A stretch of 64,000 nt of DNA from Orientallactaga sibirica. Taxonomy: Eukaryota; Chordata; Mammalia; Rodentia; Dipodidae. The stretch lies in contig JAEOAD010000029.1 of the NCBI GenBank assembly GCA_036365145.1, positions 25,475,001 through 25,539,000 on the forward strand, given 5' to 3'. The notes under the pieces are model-generated. The model saw nothing but the letters and a program-made list of their open reading frames with translations. It searched no databases and was not told the DNA's origin. Positions 36,238 to 47,282 of the stretch are shown here, piece by piece (position 1 is the first letter of the stretch; every line of letters starts with the position of its first letter). Position numbers and translations under genes: made by a program.

Positions 36238-36485
36238 AGAGCTGGAGAGATGGTTTTGCAGCTAAGGTGCTTGCCTGTGAAGCCTAAGGACCCTTGTTTG
36301 ACTCTTCAGATCCCGCCTACACCAGAAGGACAAAGGTGAGGCAAGCACAAGGTTGCACATGCCCACTAGGTGGCACAAGTGTCTGGACTTCAATTGCAGT
36401 GGCTGAGGCCCAGGCAGCCAATTCTTCTCTCTCTCTCTCTTTCTCTCTTTCTCTCTCTATCTCTCTCTCACTCTCTCTCTAAAAA
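36238..36485 (+). mobile_element. DIP SINE with CTCF-like core (copy 1 of duplication)
   Basis: Head 'agagctggagagatggttttgcagctaaggtgcttgcctgtgaagcctaagga', expanded middle 'aggtgaggcaagcacaaggttgcacatgcccactaggtggcacaag', 'gcagtggctgaggcccaggcagcc', long CT-rich array, A-rich end. It is an intermediate-length variant. Confidence 0.9.
36363..36376 (+). promoter_or_regulatory. CTCF-like core motif in DIP (forward)
   Basis: The 14 bases ccactaggtggcac satisfy every position of the CTCF core pattern CCASYAGRKGGCRS; flanking positions of the longer consensus match only in part. A sequence match only; binding is not shown. Confidence 0.5.
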
Positions 36486-36499
36486 AATGAAAGAAAAGT

Positions 36500-36830
36500 G
36501 AAGAATTGACAGAAATTCTATATGTAATGGTTAATCTCAATTGTCAACTTGGTTGGATCTAGAATCATCAAGAACAAACTCTGGACAAATTACTGAAAGA
36601 GTTTCTAAGTTACATTAGTTGAGGTGGGAAGATCCACCCTAATCGTGGCAGGCAGCATCTCCTGGGCTGGAGTTCCAGACTCAACAACATAAAAGGAGAT
36701 GGCTAGCTCAGCATGAGTATTTATTCTTCTGTGTTTCCTGACAATGAAGTAATGTGACCAGCCTCCTCCTGCTCCTTGAAAACATTACTATAAAGCCATT
36801 ATAATGGCAACATTTGGTGTAATTTAAGGT
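36500..36830 (+). mobile_element. Old LTR-like repeat (copy 1 of duplication)
   Basis: Text 'atggttaatctcaattgtcaacttggttggatctagaatcat', 'ttgaggtgggaagatccaccctaatcgtggcagg', 'ctcctgggctggagttcc', 'gtgaccagcctcctcctgctcc'. Same type as 23.5-24.0 kb. Name not certain. A second copy lies at about 37913-38243. Confidence 0.5.
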
Positions 36831-37650
36831 TCAGGACACAGATAGCCCTGCTTATCTTTTGATTAACCTGTTGAAAAATATAGGTGACAGTGGATCCATA
36901 CCACGGGTTGTTCTATGCATAAAATATTTTGAATACTACCTCAATCCTAATTATAAGTCATTGAATGTGTGTATATTGTTAACCTATGTACTCTCCAACA
37001 TTACCTTTCCTCCTTTTATCCAGTTGCATATTTCAAAGACTCATCACTAAAAACACACTTTTTACCCATCTCATATATGCTAACAATTTTATTTTAAAGA
37101 ATCCAAAAGTAAATGAGTATGATGTCTGCTCCTAGTGGGTCCATACTTATGATATGGGTTTAGTGATTGTAATGTCAACCAATAAATATAAGAAACTGAT
37201 GGGAACATACTTTCACATATTAAAGGCTTTGTGAAAGTGACTTCAGACAGATAGGAAGCTTGTGAATTGTAGCTGTGATTTTACAGGAGGAAGGAAGCTA
37301 CCAGTCATTCAAAGATCAAAAGAAGAGATCCAATAAGGCTGAATAGAAAAAGAAGGTGAGATATACCCTGCACTATTCAAGGGACAGAAGAAAAATGAAA
37401 GCAGCTAACATGGCAATTAGATGCATACCTTGAGAGAGAAGGAAGGTGCAGGCCCTGTGGTTTGAGACAACATTGCAGAACGAAACAATAAAGTCTAAGA
37501 TTTCATTGACTATGAAAACTGTTACACCATGTTGCACTATTTACCTCATTACACTTAGTATGTCCAAATAAGAATTTGGATTTTAGAAAAATTGGATATA
37601 GAGGACCCAAACAGATATTTATGAATGAAGGAAGGAACAAAATAATGTAA

Positions 37651-37898
37651 AGAGCTGGAGAGATGGTTTTGCAGCTAAGGTGCTTGCCTGTGAAGCCTAA
37701 GGACCCTTGTTTGACTCTTCAGATCCCGCCTACACCAGAAGGACAAAGGTGAGGCAAGCACAAGGTTGCACATGCCCACTAGGTGGCACAAGTGTCTGGA
37801 CTTCAATTGCAGTGGCTGAGGCCCAGGCAGCCAATTTCTCTCTCTCTCTCTCTTTCTCTCTTTCTCTCTCTATCTCTCTCTCACTCTCTCTCTAAAAA
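37651..37898 (+). mobile_element. DIP SINE with CTCF-like core (copy 2 of duplication)
   Basis: Same element as 36238-36485, duplicated together with its surroundings rather than inserted anew; it differs at the start of the CT array (ccaattt versus ccaattc). Confidence 0.9.
37776..37789 (+). promoter_or_regulatory. CTCF-like core motif in DIP (forward, duplicated)
   Basis: Identical ccactaggtggcac, 1,413 bases downstream of the first. The duplication therefore creates two same-strand motifs. Confidence 0.5.
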
Positions 37899-39004
37899 AA
37901 TGAAAGAAAAGTGAAGAATTGACAGAAATTCTATATGTAATGGTTAATCTCAATTGTCAACTTGGTTGGATCTAGAATCATCAAGAACAAACTCTGGACA
38001 AATTACTGAAAGAGTTTCTAAGTTACATTAGTTGAGGTGGGAAGATCCACCCTAATCGTGGCAGGCAGCATCTCCTGGGCTGGAGTTCCAGACTCAACAA
38101 CATAAAAGGAGATGGCTAGCTCAGCATGAGTATTTATTCTTCTGTGTTTCCTGACAATGAAGTAATGTGACCAGCCTCCTCCTGCTCCTTGAAAACATTA
38201 CTATAAAGCCATTATAATGGCAACATTTGGTGTAATTTAAGGTTCAGGACACAGATAGCCCTGCTTATCTTTTGATTAACCTGTTGAAAAATATAGGTGA
38301 CAGTGGATCCATACCACGGGTTGTTCTATGCATAAAATATTTTGAATACTACCTCAATCCTAATTATAAGTCATTGAATGTGTGTATATTGTTAACCTAT
38401 GTACTCTCCAACATTACCTTTCCTCCTTTTATCCAGTTGCATATTTCAAAGACTCATCACTAAAAACACACTTTTTACCCATCTCATATATGCTAACAAT
38501 TTTATTTTAAAGAATCCAAAAGTAAATGAGTATGATGTCTGCTCCTAGTGGGTCCATACTTATGATATGGGTTTGGTGATTGTAATGTCAACCAATAAAT
38601 ATAAGAAACTGATGGGGAACATACTTTCACATATTAAAGGCTTTGTGAAAGTGACTTCAGACAGATAGGAAGCTTGTGAATTGTAGCTGTGATTTTACAG
38701 GAGGAAGGAAGCTACCAGTCATTCAAAGATCAAAAAGAAGAGATCCAATAAGGCTGAATAGAAAAAGAAGGTGAGATATACCCTGCACTATTCAAGGGAC
38801 AGAAGAAAAATGAAAGCAGCTAACATGGCAATTAGATGCATACCTTGAGAGAGAAGGAAGGTGCAGGCCCTGTGGTTTGAGACAACATTGCAGAACGAAA
38901 CAATAAAGTCTAAGATTTCATTGACTATGAAAGGAGATCTGGCTTCATTCTGGGGTAAAGGGAGAGTCATCGAATTTTCATGAGTTGTAAAAAAAAATCT
39001 ATGA

Positions 39005-39160
39005 GCCGGGCGTGGTGGCGCATGCCTTTAATCCCAGCACTCGGGAGGCGGAGGTAGGAGGATCGCCATGAGTTCGAGGCCACCCTGAGACGACATAGTT
39101 AATTCCAGGTCAGCCTGGGCCAGAGTGAGACCCTACCTCGAAAAACCAAAAAAAAAAAAA
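39005..39160 (+). mobile_element. B1 SINE, near-intact, sense, with TSD
   Basis: Full-length 'gccgggcgtggtggcgcatgcc..taatcccagcactcgggaggcggagg..aggatcgccatgagttcgaggc', 'gtcagcctgggccagagtgagaccctacctcg' then poly(A). CpG sites typical of young copies persist. The target duplication ((a)9tctatga) at 38989-39004 recurs at about 39161-39177. It appears to be the youngest SINE in the window. Confidence 0.96.
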
Positions 39161-39179
39161 AAAAAAAAAATCTATGAAT

Positions 39180-40690
39180 GTTGAGTATAAAATGGATTGC
39201 AAGGATGCTTTAGTCTAGAGCAAGAAGGACTCTGGGGATAAAATAGTAAGTCCAGTAATGGATAATAGAACTTGCATCAAGGTGTGATGAGGGAGGTGAC
39301 ATGATAGATGGCCTGAGTTGTGAGTGATTAACCAGTTTTGTTTCTGTTGAACATATAAGAAGAGACAGCTAGAGAGTTTTGACATGCTGATAGAAATAAA
39401 CCAACAGATGAAAATAATTATGCAAAAAAGAGAAGTTTTAAACAAATGGATTTGTCCTAATTAACATCCCTTAAGAAAATGCATCAACCATGCCCCTAGG
39501 GCTGACAACTTGGCTGCCAAAACATTTACCAAAGCATAGTAGAATATTGCCTCACGATAGGAATGAGAGAGAGCCAGAAGCGGATGACCTCCAGGGGAAG
39601 AGCAGAGAGTAGAAGAAAACAGTAACAAAATGATAAGAGCTTCAGATATTCTGCACTTTCTCTCTGGGACTTTTTGCCATCATACCAGCCTGTTCTGCTG
39701 AGCAACACAAACAAAACTGGTCATTTCAAATTGTCCCTGGGAGAAAAACTTGACCTATACATCCCTTAAGCAAGAAACTACTGGCAGACCCTTCTAACTT
39801 CTGATCATTAGCCATCTCTGTCCCGCTGGTTATAACACTTCTTCCCACAATTGCTTAAAGAAAAGTGACGTGAGGATAAAATCTTCAAGGTATACTTAGA
39901 AATATTGATTCCTAATATTTTATCGCTTACTGATCATTGTTAGAATTGAAACTGAACCAAAGCTGTTTTCAATGCAAAGCATATCAACCTGACATATGGC
40001 TGAAGCACCCGTGACAGATGGCTTTGTGGACCCTGTTTATCTGAAGGCCACTCAGGGGAAAGATAGTAGATTGTGCAGACTTGATTGATAGCATTTCCCA
40101 AATTGATCAGCTTTTCAAGAGACATACATTAGTTCTTACATGTCACATATGCACAATACATAATTTTAAGTGTGTGACATTCTAGAATGAAGCAAAGAAA
40201 AGTTACCTGCAATGACTTTGTAACACTCATTTATAGCTTTAACTGTTCCCATATTCACATTATTTTATTTCCTGATGTGTGAGGCACATCACACAAGAAT
40301 AATTGCCAATATTAGAGATTTGCCCTCTAACGTCCTCAGACTATCAACTATTTTATGTATCTAATTCAGTAAAACTGTCATCAGTTCCCTGATGAAGGAT
40401 TACATTGTAAAATGAATTGTTCTTACACAGTTGCCAAACTTGTACTTCATATGAACACCCATGACTGCATCATAGGCACTGATGGATCATGGAAATAATT
40501 CAGGATAGAGAAGTGACTGAAGGTGAGTCTGCACATTACCTAAGATGCAAGTATTCCCTCCCACACTTAGTGTGCAGTGCTTTACTTGTCTAAAGGGGTG
40601 GAAGGATAATCTGAAATAGTTATTTGACAGCCATCAAAAAGCAATGCAGCTGTGAAAAACACCGCAAATACCAATCTAACAACTTCTTGT
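39180..40690. other. AT-rich intergenic sequence
   Basis: No gene or repeat recognised with confidence. Open frames of 60-76 codons on the minus strand lack motifs. Confidence 0.5.
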
Positions 40691-40699
40691 CTGTAACAG

Positions 40700-40860
40700 T
40701 CATCCACAAGAAAACCTTTATGATGACATCAAAGGAAAAGAAAGACTCATGGAGAGAGGGAGGGGGTATGATGGAGAGTGGAGTTCTGAAGGGGAATGGG
40801 GGAGGGGAGGGAAATATCATGGTTTATTGTCTGTAAGTATAGAAGTTGTCAATAAAAAAA
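40700..40860 (+). mobile_element. L1 3' end fragment, sense
   Basis: Has the G-rich purine tract typical of L1 3'UTRs (gagggagggggtatgatgg, then gggggaggggagggaaat) and ends 'tagaagttgtcaataaaaaaag' with an aataaa at the A-rich tail. The 5' break is not fixed; no clear target duplication found. Confidence 0.6.
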
Positions 40861-40863
40861 GCC

Positions 40864-42195
40864 ATATTCCTTCTCCATAGCCACAGAGGTCCAAGGAAGT
40901 AAGTTATGGCCAATGAGACATAAAAGGATGCTTGTTTTGAGTTTTTTGAGAAATGTTTTGCCTTCCCCAGGTTTTTTCACAAGCTTAATGAGGTGAAATG
41001 ATTATAATGATAAAATGAAATATTTTCCTAAGCCAACTTGTACTTCACTCAAGACTAAGACCCAGCAATAACTAAATATTATGTAATACCAAGTAATATG
41101 TATCTGTGATAAAATCTCGGATGTGACATATATGGTCTCAACTATTTTGCAAATTTTTCTTAACCATTGTACACCTCAATATTACCACCCAAACTTTACT
41201 ATTCCTGAGTTTTGAAAAGAGTTTATTTCTAATATGTATATAAAATCAGTTGCATTAATAAAATTTTAGATTTTGATCCAGTCTCATGTTTCTAAAAGAA
41301 ACTTTAGTTAGAATAAGTTATTTGTAAATGTGCTCAGAAAAATAGTTTGCTAACATATAATAATCTGTTATCTATATCTGTGACATAGTATCATTTCTGT
41401 TGAATTGTGTACTTATCTTATCCCGCAAGAATTTTTGTTTGTGATTTTTCTAATGAAAATGAATGTTAGGCAGAGTGGAAACAAATGAATACAAAGGGCA
41501 ATTTGCAGCGAGTCACTTCCCACACACCATTTGGAACATATGGATATCTATGTCAGCCTTATCTGGTGCAAACAGCATGACAACATTTTTTTTCTGATGC
41601 ATATAGCAAAGTTTCTGGAGCTCAGACCCCTTTGGGACATAGAAATACCAACATGCTAATATTCTCTAATACAAATAGTGTGACTGATGGCCAACAACCC
41701 CCTTTGCAAATGGCTAAGTCAGGGGTGGACAACACCCATTCAATGTAGATAGCATGTCACCAAACAAGGCCAAAGTCCTGTTTTAGAATCTAAAGAGAAC
41801 TAACTTGCACCTCAAAGGAAGGAAAAAATATGATACACAGGAAGACATGATAAGAAAATGGGAGAAATAGCTATCTCCTAGATGAGATAAATTGACATAT
41901 ATCACAAAATCCTTACCCACATAATAACCTGCAGAATTTCTAAGCCTGCAAGCATTCTGAGTTCTTGCTTAGAAAGCATATCTTTTTATATTTATATTTA
42001 TTTATATTTATATTTATTTCCCCTTTTTCAATTGCCCTTCTCCAAACAGTTGCCTAAATCATAAACCTACTCTATTTTGATACTCTAAAAAGTCTCAGTC
42101 TTTCTGAAGACCCTCCCCACCAAGAAGTGACTCACATACTTACACTGTTGAGTCTACCCATTGTCTCTGTGTATCTGTGTGATCCAAGTCAAATG
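40864..42195. other. AT-rich intergenic sequence
   Basis: No gene recognised. A (TTTATAT)n-like patch lies at 41985-42018. The 41.5-42.0 kb part may be an old LTR, but I cannot support that. Confidence 0.45.
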
Positions 42196-42202
42196 GAGAA
42201 GC

Positions 42203-42346
42203 AGGGGCAGTGGTGTATATCTGTACTCTCAGATGCATGGGAGGATGAGGCTGGAGAAATTTTGGAGCATATAAGTTTGAGAATTCCTAGAAATGTAGTG
42301 AGAAATTGTCTACTAAAAGAGAGAAAAGAAAAAAAAAAAAAAAACT
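42203..42346 (+). mobile_element. B1-like SINE, old, sense
   Basis: The text 'ggggcagtggtgtatatctgtactctcagatgcatgggaggatgaggctgg...tttgagaattcc' and a final A-rich run follow B1 order with much decay. Confidence 0.55.
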
Positions 42347-42349
42347 GAC

Positions 42350-43605
42350 CTGTCAGGCCCTCTTCTACCAGCATATGAATTCCCAATCACAAACATGAGC
42401 CTGCTTGGATGTCTACGTTAGTTGAGCATTCAGAAAATTACACTGAGCACTTGATTACAACTGCCTGAGAGTTTCTAAGAGAGAACCTCCCAAGTCAACT
42501 TAGTCGACATACAGAAATGAGGGAGATGATTTCAAAACTATTTATTGAAAACAACAGATACTGAGAATTGTAGGTGTGCTATAACTGTTTAAAACTTTCC
42601 TAATTCTAACTTTCAATAATATAAATTGCATATTTTACTGTTACTTAGTTAAGCAAATTATTTTGGTGTCCATTAGTATGACAAGAAAGACTGTGACCCA
42701 ATTTTTAATCAGAGATATTTCAGTCAGGATTTTCACCCATGTGACTCTGAGTTGTTTTGCATGCTACAGTTTGAATTAAGGCTAGCTGGAATAGATTAAA
42801 TAATTACCAAACAGGGCAGTAATAATTACAACTCAATCATTCTTCCAATATAAAAATGCATTACAATGTCTATAAAAAGCACCTGGTATTATTAGATTGT
42901 CACTAGGTTGCCCTTCAGCACACCATTATCTGACTAAAACAATTCATGACTATGAACATACATTTTTGCTTGGCCAGTAAACAGTTCTTCTTTCCTTATT
43001 ATTGCTTCTTTGTTAAGCTTGCCAGTTAATTGCAACATGGATCACCCTGACTTGCCAGGTTTGCTCAATTTAATCTTCCTTTGGACTGAAATCACCATCA
43101 CATCATTTATACTAATCGATATTTACTTAACACACCTCTGATGAATTCTTAGCCTACCTAAGGGACCAGTACAAGGTGAGTCACTGTTTCTGCCTTTAAA
43201 AGGAAAATAAATTAACCATTAAATACTAGGTTTCAACATTACAAATCAGAATGACTTATGAGAATTTCAGGTTAATCTCAATAAAGAAATAATCTCTATC
43301 TATGATAAAATTTTATTTACCATTACTATTTTTCATATGTTCCCCATTTCAGGCACATTGAAGGAAATGTTTTCTTCCAATCTCACACATTGATTTTTTA
43401 AAACTAATTCTAACCCTTATATAACCCTTTCACCTTACGTATCATATACAATTTGGAGATTCTTATACATTGAATATATTATAAAGTTTTTCTGCAAGTA
43501 CATTTTTATGCTAACCCTTCTAAAATATATATTTTCTCTGCACCAAATATCTGGTTACCAAAATCATACTTAAATTTTCAATACCAAATTCTATAACATA
43601 TTCGA
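42350..43605. other. AT-rich intergenic sequence
   Basis: Nothing recognised. Confidence 0.5.
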
Positions 43606-43607
43606 GA

Positions 43608-43786
43608 TACAGAAAGAGGCAGAGAGGGAGAGAATAGGCATGACTGGGCATCCAGCCACTGCAAATTAACTCCAGATGCATGAGCCCCCTTGTGCATCTG
43701 GCTTACATGGGTCCTGAAGAATTGAACTGTGGTCCTTTGGCTTTGCAGGCAAGTGCCTTAACCGCTAAGCCACTCTCCAGCCCCTA
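43608..43786 (-). mobile_element. DIP SINE (short form), antisense
   Basis: GA-rich stretch, 'gccactgcaaattaactccagatgcatgagcccccttgtgcatctgg', 'gaattgaactgtggtcctttggctttgcaggc', 'ccttaaccgctaagccactctccagcccc'. Confidence 0.92.
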
Positions 43787-43789
43787 TTT

Positions 43790-44500
43790 TTACATATAGA
43801 TAAAGTTTAAATAAACAAACAAAAACTCATTAAAAATGAATCTTGATTTGTTAAACACTTAGAATATTTTTTTCAGTAGTCAGGGTTTTAACAGTAGGAA
43901 ATATAGGTATAGTTCAATTTAACTTTGCTTTGAGATGTGACAGTATAAATAAATTTATAAACTTATTACAAAGAGTAAAGTCTGAACTATATGAACAATT
44001 AAGGTGAAGAATGAAAACATTTAAGTTAACCCATTTTATCATAGGCAACACAAACCTTTTTCAGTTTAAGTCTCATAACCATTTTATATCATTTTTGTAT
44101 ACTTTTAATAGCATACCTTACAACAATCTTTCACCTTATAAAGTCTTTTTAGATCAAAAAACACATCTCTTGCTGTAGAAGCAAGATTAGAATTTGGTAT
44201 ACAGATATGTCTATTATAGTATTAAGAATGAACAAGCACATTGTCAGAAACATAGAAGTTAATTATTTGAAATATACTATAAACCTGGTTTTACTAATTT
44301 AACATCATCTTAAAATATATGTGCATCAGAACATTTAATGACCATAAGCATTAGAACAATTAATAATCATAAATTTAGTTATACATAAGGACAGACTACA
44401 TGAAACAGAACACATGACATGACATGGTCGGCCAACATTAGACATAACAACATGAAACATGGAGAGACATCCTTTTAAGATTTTAGTTATATTTTAAATT
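43790..44500. other. AT-rich intergenic sequence
   Basis: Nothing recognised. Confidence 0.45.
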
Positions 44501-45036
44501 GGTGAGGAGTTAATCTTAACAGGGAAACAGCCAGTGGTTTGAAGTTTAAGTTGGCATTTTTTTTTTTTTTTGGTGGTTTGTAATGAAAAGAAGGGGGAAT
44601 GGGAAAAGAAAGGAAAAACCTTTGAAGCTGTTTAGTGATTTTATCTTTTAGCAAAGAGAAAAATTAGATATCCATATGTAGAATAATTAAAGAGGCCTAG
44701 TAAAGACAGGAGTTTCTTTAAGAGGGTAGAGTTTGTATTTGATTTAGAGAGATGGCTTGAATTTGGTGAGGGAAAGACCCTGGAAAGTCATAGCCAGATG
44801 GCAGAACTGTGTGTGAGAGGTAGAGTTTTAGAAGGGACAGGATGTTAGAGGGTTTCTGGTGACAAAGGATAATGTGGTAGGTAGAACAAGAAGTCCAAAG
44901 GGAAGGGAAGGAGTGGAGGACAAAGTAGCCCTGAAGTTAAGGAACCTCAGACCCCTTGCCTTATCTTCTGAGGAAGCTATCAAGATCAGTAAGAATATTA
45001 AAATCAAAAGTACCAAATTCAGGTCAGTGGTGGCCA

Positions 45037-45165
45037 TTATCTAAGGAATATTGTGGCCAAATTTGAACAGAGAACAGGCAGGAGCTCAGGAAGTTCGAGC
45101 TCCTTTAAATTAGCCTTGAGACATGCCAATGGAGTGTCTTTTGAAACAGATAATTTAGAGCCCAT
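45037..45165 (-). pseudogene. ERV gag 5' remnant (broken)
   Basis: A 42-codon frame begins with a glycine-2 myristoylation-type signal (MGSKLS) followed by a 'TPL'-containing stretch and a Lys/Glu/Leu-rich helix-like segment, as in the matrix domain of class I ERV Gag proteins. It ends at an in-frame TAA, and later sequence is in other frames. Assignment rests on the start context and on position relative to the LTR, not on alignment. Confidence 0.5.
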
Positions 45166-45722
45166 TTTGGAGGACAAGAACTACGGTGGCCAATCCTGCC
45201 ACCAGGGATGTCTCCCAGGCTTAGGGACGACAAACGAAACCCAAGGATTCAGAGGGAGTGTCCTCACACTCATAAGACTTTGTGTGTCCCGTGGAATGAC
45301 ATGTGAGAGGCTCCCAGAGTCTCCAATCATGCATGGACCAAAAAGTGAGAAACCCCCAAAGTTTCTAAGGTCTGGGACAGGGCACCTATGCCGCAGACCA
45401 AGAACAAATACCTTGTTCTGAAATTGTCATTTGATGAGGATGTGGATGCAGCAGATTACATGGCAAGAGGCCTCTAGTCTGAAGTTCAAAAGTCTGGTTG
45501 GAGAAGGTAAAAGAAGAAAAGGAGAAGCCCCCAGGTATCAAGCTGGAAAGACTGAAAGTTTCAGGGCACAGGCGGGTGCTTAGTTCAGACTAGTGAGCAC
45601 AGCGAGGTTTTCTATTCCTGAGAGAGTGAAACATCGGCAGGGAGGTAGAGGGAAGGAGAGAGGAAGGGGGTTGGCATGCAGCCCGAGAGCCCTGGAGGGG
45701 TATCTGAGACAAAGCACCAGAA

Positions 45723-46144
45723 TGTAAAGAAAGTGTAAGAGGAAAGCAAAAGAAACCACCAGATTTGATCTCTACAGACAAGACTGTTTATTGACAGAAA
45801 AGTACGGGGCCTCATCTTTCCCGTGGGATGAAGGTTGAAGCACTGAGCCAGGCTAGGGTGCAAGTTTATAAGGAGGATCCTAAGGAAAAAGCAGGCTGGA
45901 CCAGTTGCAGTTGATAAGAAAATTATAGTTGTTTGTGTCCTTGCTCAGAATAGGCTTCTTCAGCCAGGAATTTCTAACAGAGGGTACTCAGACGGTGTCT
46001 GGTCCTTCAAGGCCACCCAGGCTAGGGGAGTACATCAATCCAGAAAGGTGACAAACTTAATGAGGCTGAATGCCTCTGTTGTTTCTGTTGCCCTTAGCTT
46101 TAGGGATAGTCATGAACTCTTTTACATCCCTTTTAGCTTTCACA
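45723..46144 (-). repeat. ERV 5' LTR, antisense
   Basis: On the minus strand it begins TGTGAAAGC (46144) and ends TTTACA (45723), giving TG...CA ends. It contains a TATA-like ttataaa (about 45864-45870) and an aataaa signal (45787-45792) about 75 bases downstream, as in an LTR promoter and polyadenylation region. Immediately after the end comes TT + tggtgctttgtctcaga (45705-45720), a tRNA primer-site-like 18-mer, closest in shape to a Gly-type site but imperfect. Confidence 0.6.
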
Positions 46145-46149
46145 GAAGG

Positions 46150-47078
46150 CTATTAGCCCTTCAATGTAGAAATTCAGAAGTATAAAATATGTGGCAATCC
46201 AAAATCTAGATATCAAAATGTTAGGGACTTTGAACATTAAACCACAAAGACAAGTAAGCCAGAATGGCTGAAGATGACAGTTCTTCATACAAACAAGTTG
46301 CTATTCCTCTGGAAGATTCACTTCTTTTGTGAATGTGCCATCCCAGTTTATTTAGTAACCAATTTCATTTTATTATTTTTATTATATCCATGAGAGAGAA
46401 CTTTGTGTAAAATCTTCCAAATGGTTAATGCTGAAAATCATTTTTTTTTGATGAAACAAGGGAAAAAATGCAAGCCACATGCTTCTGACATTGGTCCTCA
46501 AAGAACTGGAGTCCCTAGTATAGTCATCAGTATTGCAAGTGAGCTTGTGAGCATCCCCTGCTGACACTGGGAAGTTCTATGGGTGGGGCTATTTATAGCT
46601 TTAATGTAGAACTTTAAGTGATTCTTTAGGTAAAAAACATACCCTAAAGGTACAGAAAATTGACAGTAGCTTTCTGTCTTTCCAACTCAGCTACTTTTTC
46701 TTTTTCAACATATTCACATTTGAAATAGTTTCTTTCCTCTGTCATCATATTTGACACTGTCCAGAAAAATGCATAATTTGTCTGCCAATGAGTAGGAAAA
46801 CTTTGAGTATATAAATTAGAGATCATTTTTAAAATCATATGTAAAATACCATGAGAACATAACAAATATATAATAAAATAAAATGGCATTGCCATATGGG
46901 CTTCATATTTTGAAAGGAAACAAATAACTATGTATACAGAATCAGGTACTTGTGTCACATGGTGTATAACAATTCTATTCAACTAGTATCTCTTTATTTC
47001 TTTCAAACCCCTCATTCTGAAAAAAAGAAAACTTGCAGATATTAAAATGTTAAATGTCGTGATACAGATGGGAAACAA
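46150..47078. other. AT-rich intergenic sequence
   Basis: No gene recognised. The 112-codon minus-strand frame at 46644-46982 has no recognisable domain. Confidence 0.5.
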
Positions 47079-47084
47079 GTAGTA

Positions 47085-47280
47085 TATACAGACGGGCGCG
47101 CCAGCAGCTTCTCAGCTGCTGCGAACGAAATACAGATGTGTGCGCCCCCTGGTGGTCGAGTGCGGCATTGCACCCTTGCGTCACTTTGCATATGGCTAAA
47201 TGTGGAACCTGGAGATTGGAATCAGCATTCTTAGGCTTAGGAGGCAGGCGACTTAACCGCTAAGCCATCTCTCCAGCCCC
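47085..47280 (-). mobile_element. Long-form DIP SINE, antisense, well preserved
   Basis: It lacks the usual A-rich tail (begins 'acgggcgcgccagcagc') but keeps the inverted repeat cagcagc-ttctca-gctgctg (47101-47120 region) and the long-variant block 'ggtcgagtgcggcattgcacccttgcgtcactttgc'. It ends with the tRNA-like head 'cttaaccgctaagccatctctccagcccc'. Many CpGs survive, so it is younger than the 3.0-kb and 11.8-kb copies. Confidence 0.92.
47142..47155 (-). promoter_or_regulatory. Canonical CTCF motif within long-form DIP (reverse)
   Basis: The minus strand reads ccaccagggggcgc, the textbook CTCF core. The three bases 5' of it (cga) also fit the longer consensus YDRCCASYAGRKGGCRSYV; one of the 19 positions differs. 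It lies in the long-variant block of the SINE. Sequence match only. Confidence 0.65.
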
Positions 47281-47282
47281 AA

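Larger units (their letters stand above)
36103..37515 (+). repeat. 1.41-kb tandem duplication, copy 1
   Basis: Direct copy of 37516-38932 at an offset of 1,413 bases (1,415 towards the end). It contains unique sequence, a DIP SINE (36238-36485), and an old LTR-like repeat. By eye the two copies differ by about three substitutions (near 36424-36425 and at 37162) and two 1-base indels, giving about 99.6% identity. The junction shares only 3 bases (aaa) of microhomology. Confidence 0.95.
37516..38932 (+). repeat. 1.41-kb tandem duplication, copy 2
   Basis: Second, directly adjoining unit. The left edge follows 'attgactatg' and the right edge ends in the same 'ttgactatgaaa' before unique sequence at 38933. 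It has one extra base in each of two homopolymers (gatggggaac; caaaaagaag) relative to copy 1. Confidence 0.95.
44820..46144 (-). mobile_element. Class I (gammaretrovirus-like) ERV remnant: LTR, leader, gag start
   Basis: Reading on the minus strand: an LTR (46144 to 45723), a candidate primer-binding site just inside it, a leader of about 540 bases, then a start codon at 45165 opening a short gag-like frame with an N-terminal MGSKLS myristoylation-type signal. This order and spacing fit a gammaretrovirus-like provirus. The frame stops after 42 codons and further gag is decayed; pol, env and the 3' LTR are not seen. It may extend left to about 44.5 kb. A dead, old genomic copy. Confidence 0.6.

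Noticed and set aside
36294..38463. Pairs of identical small open frames (62 and 63 codons) suggesting a duplicated gene
   Set aside because: The pairs result from the DNA tandem duplication. One pair is translated DIP SINE with its CT tail; the other has no motif or exon structure.
45053..45421. 122-codon plus-strand open frame
   Set aside because: It lies antisense to the ERV leader and gag start and has no domain of its own.
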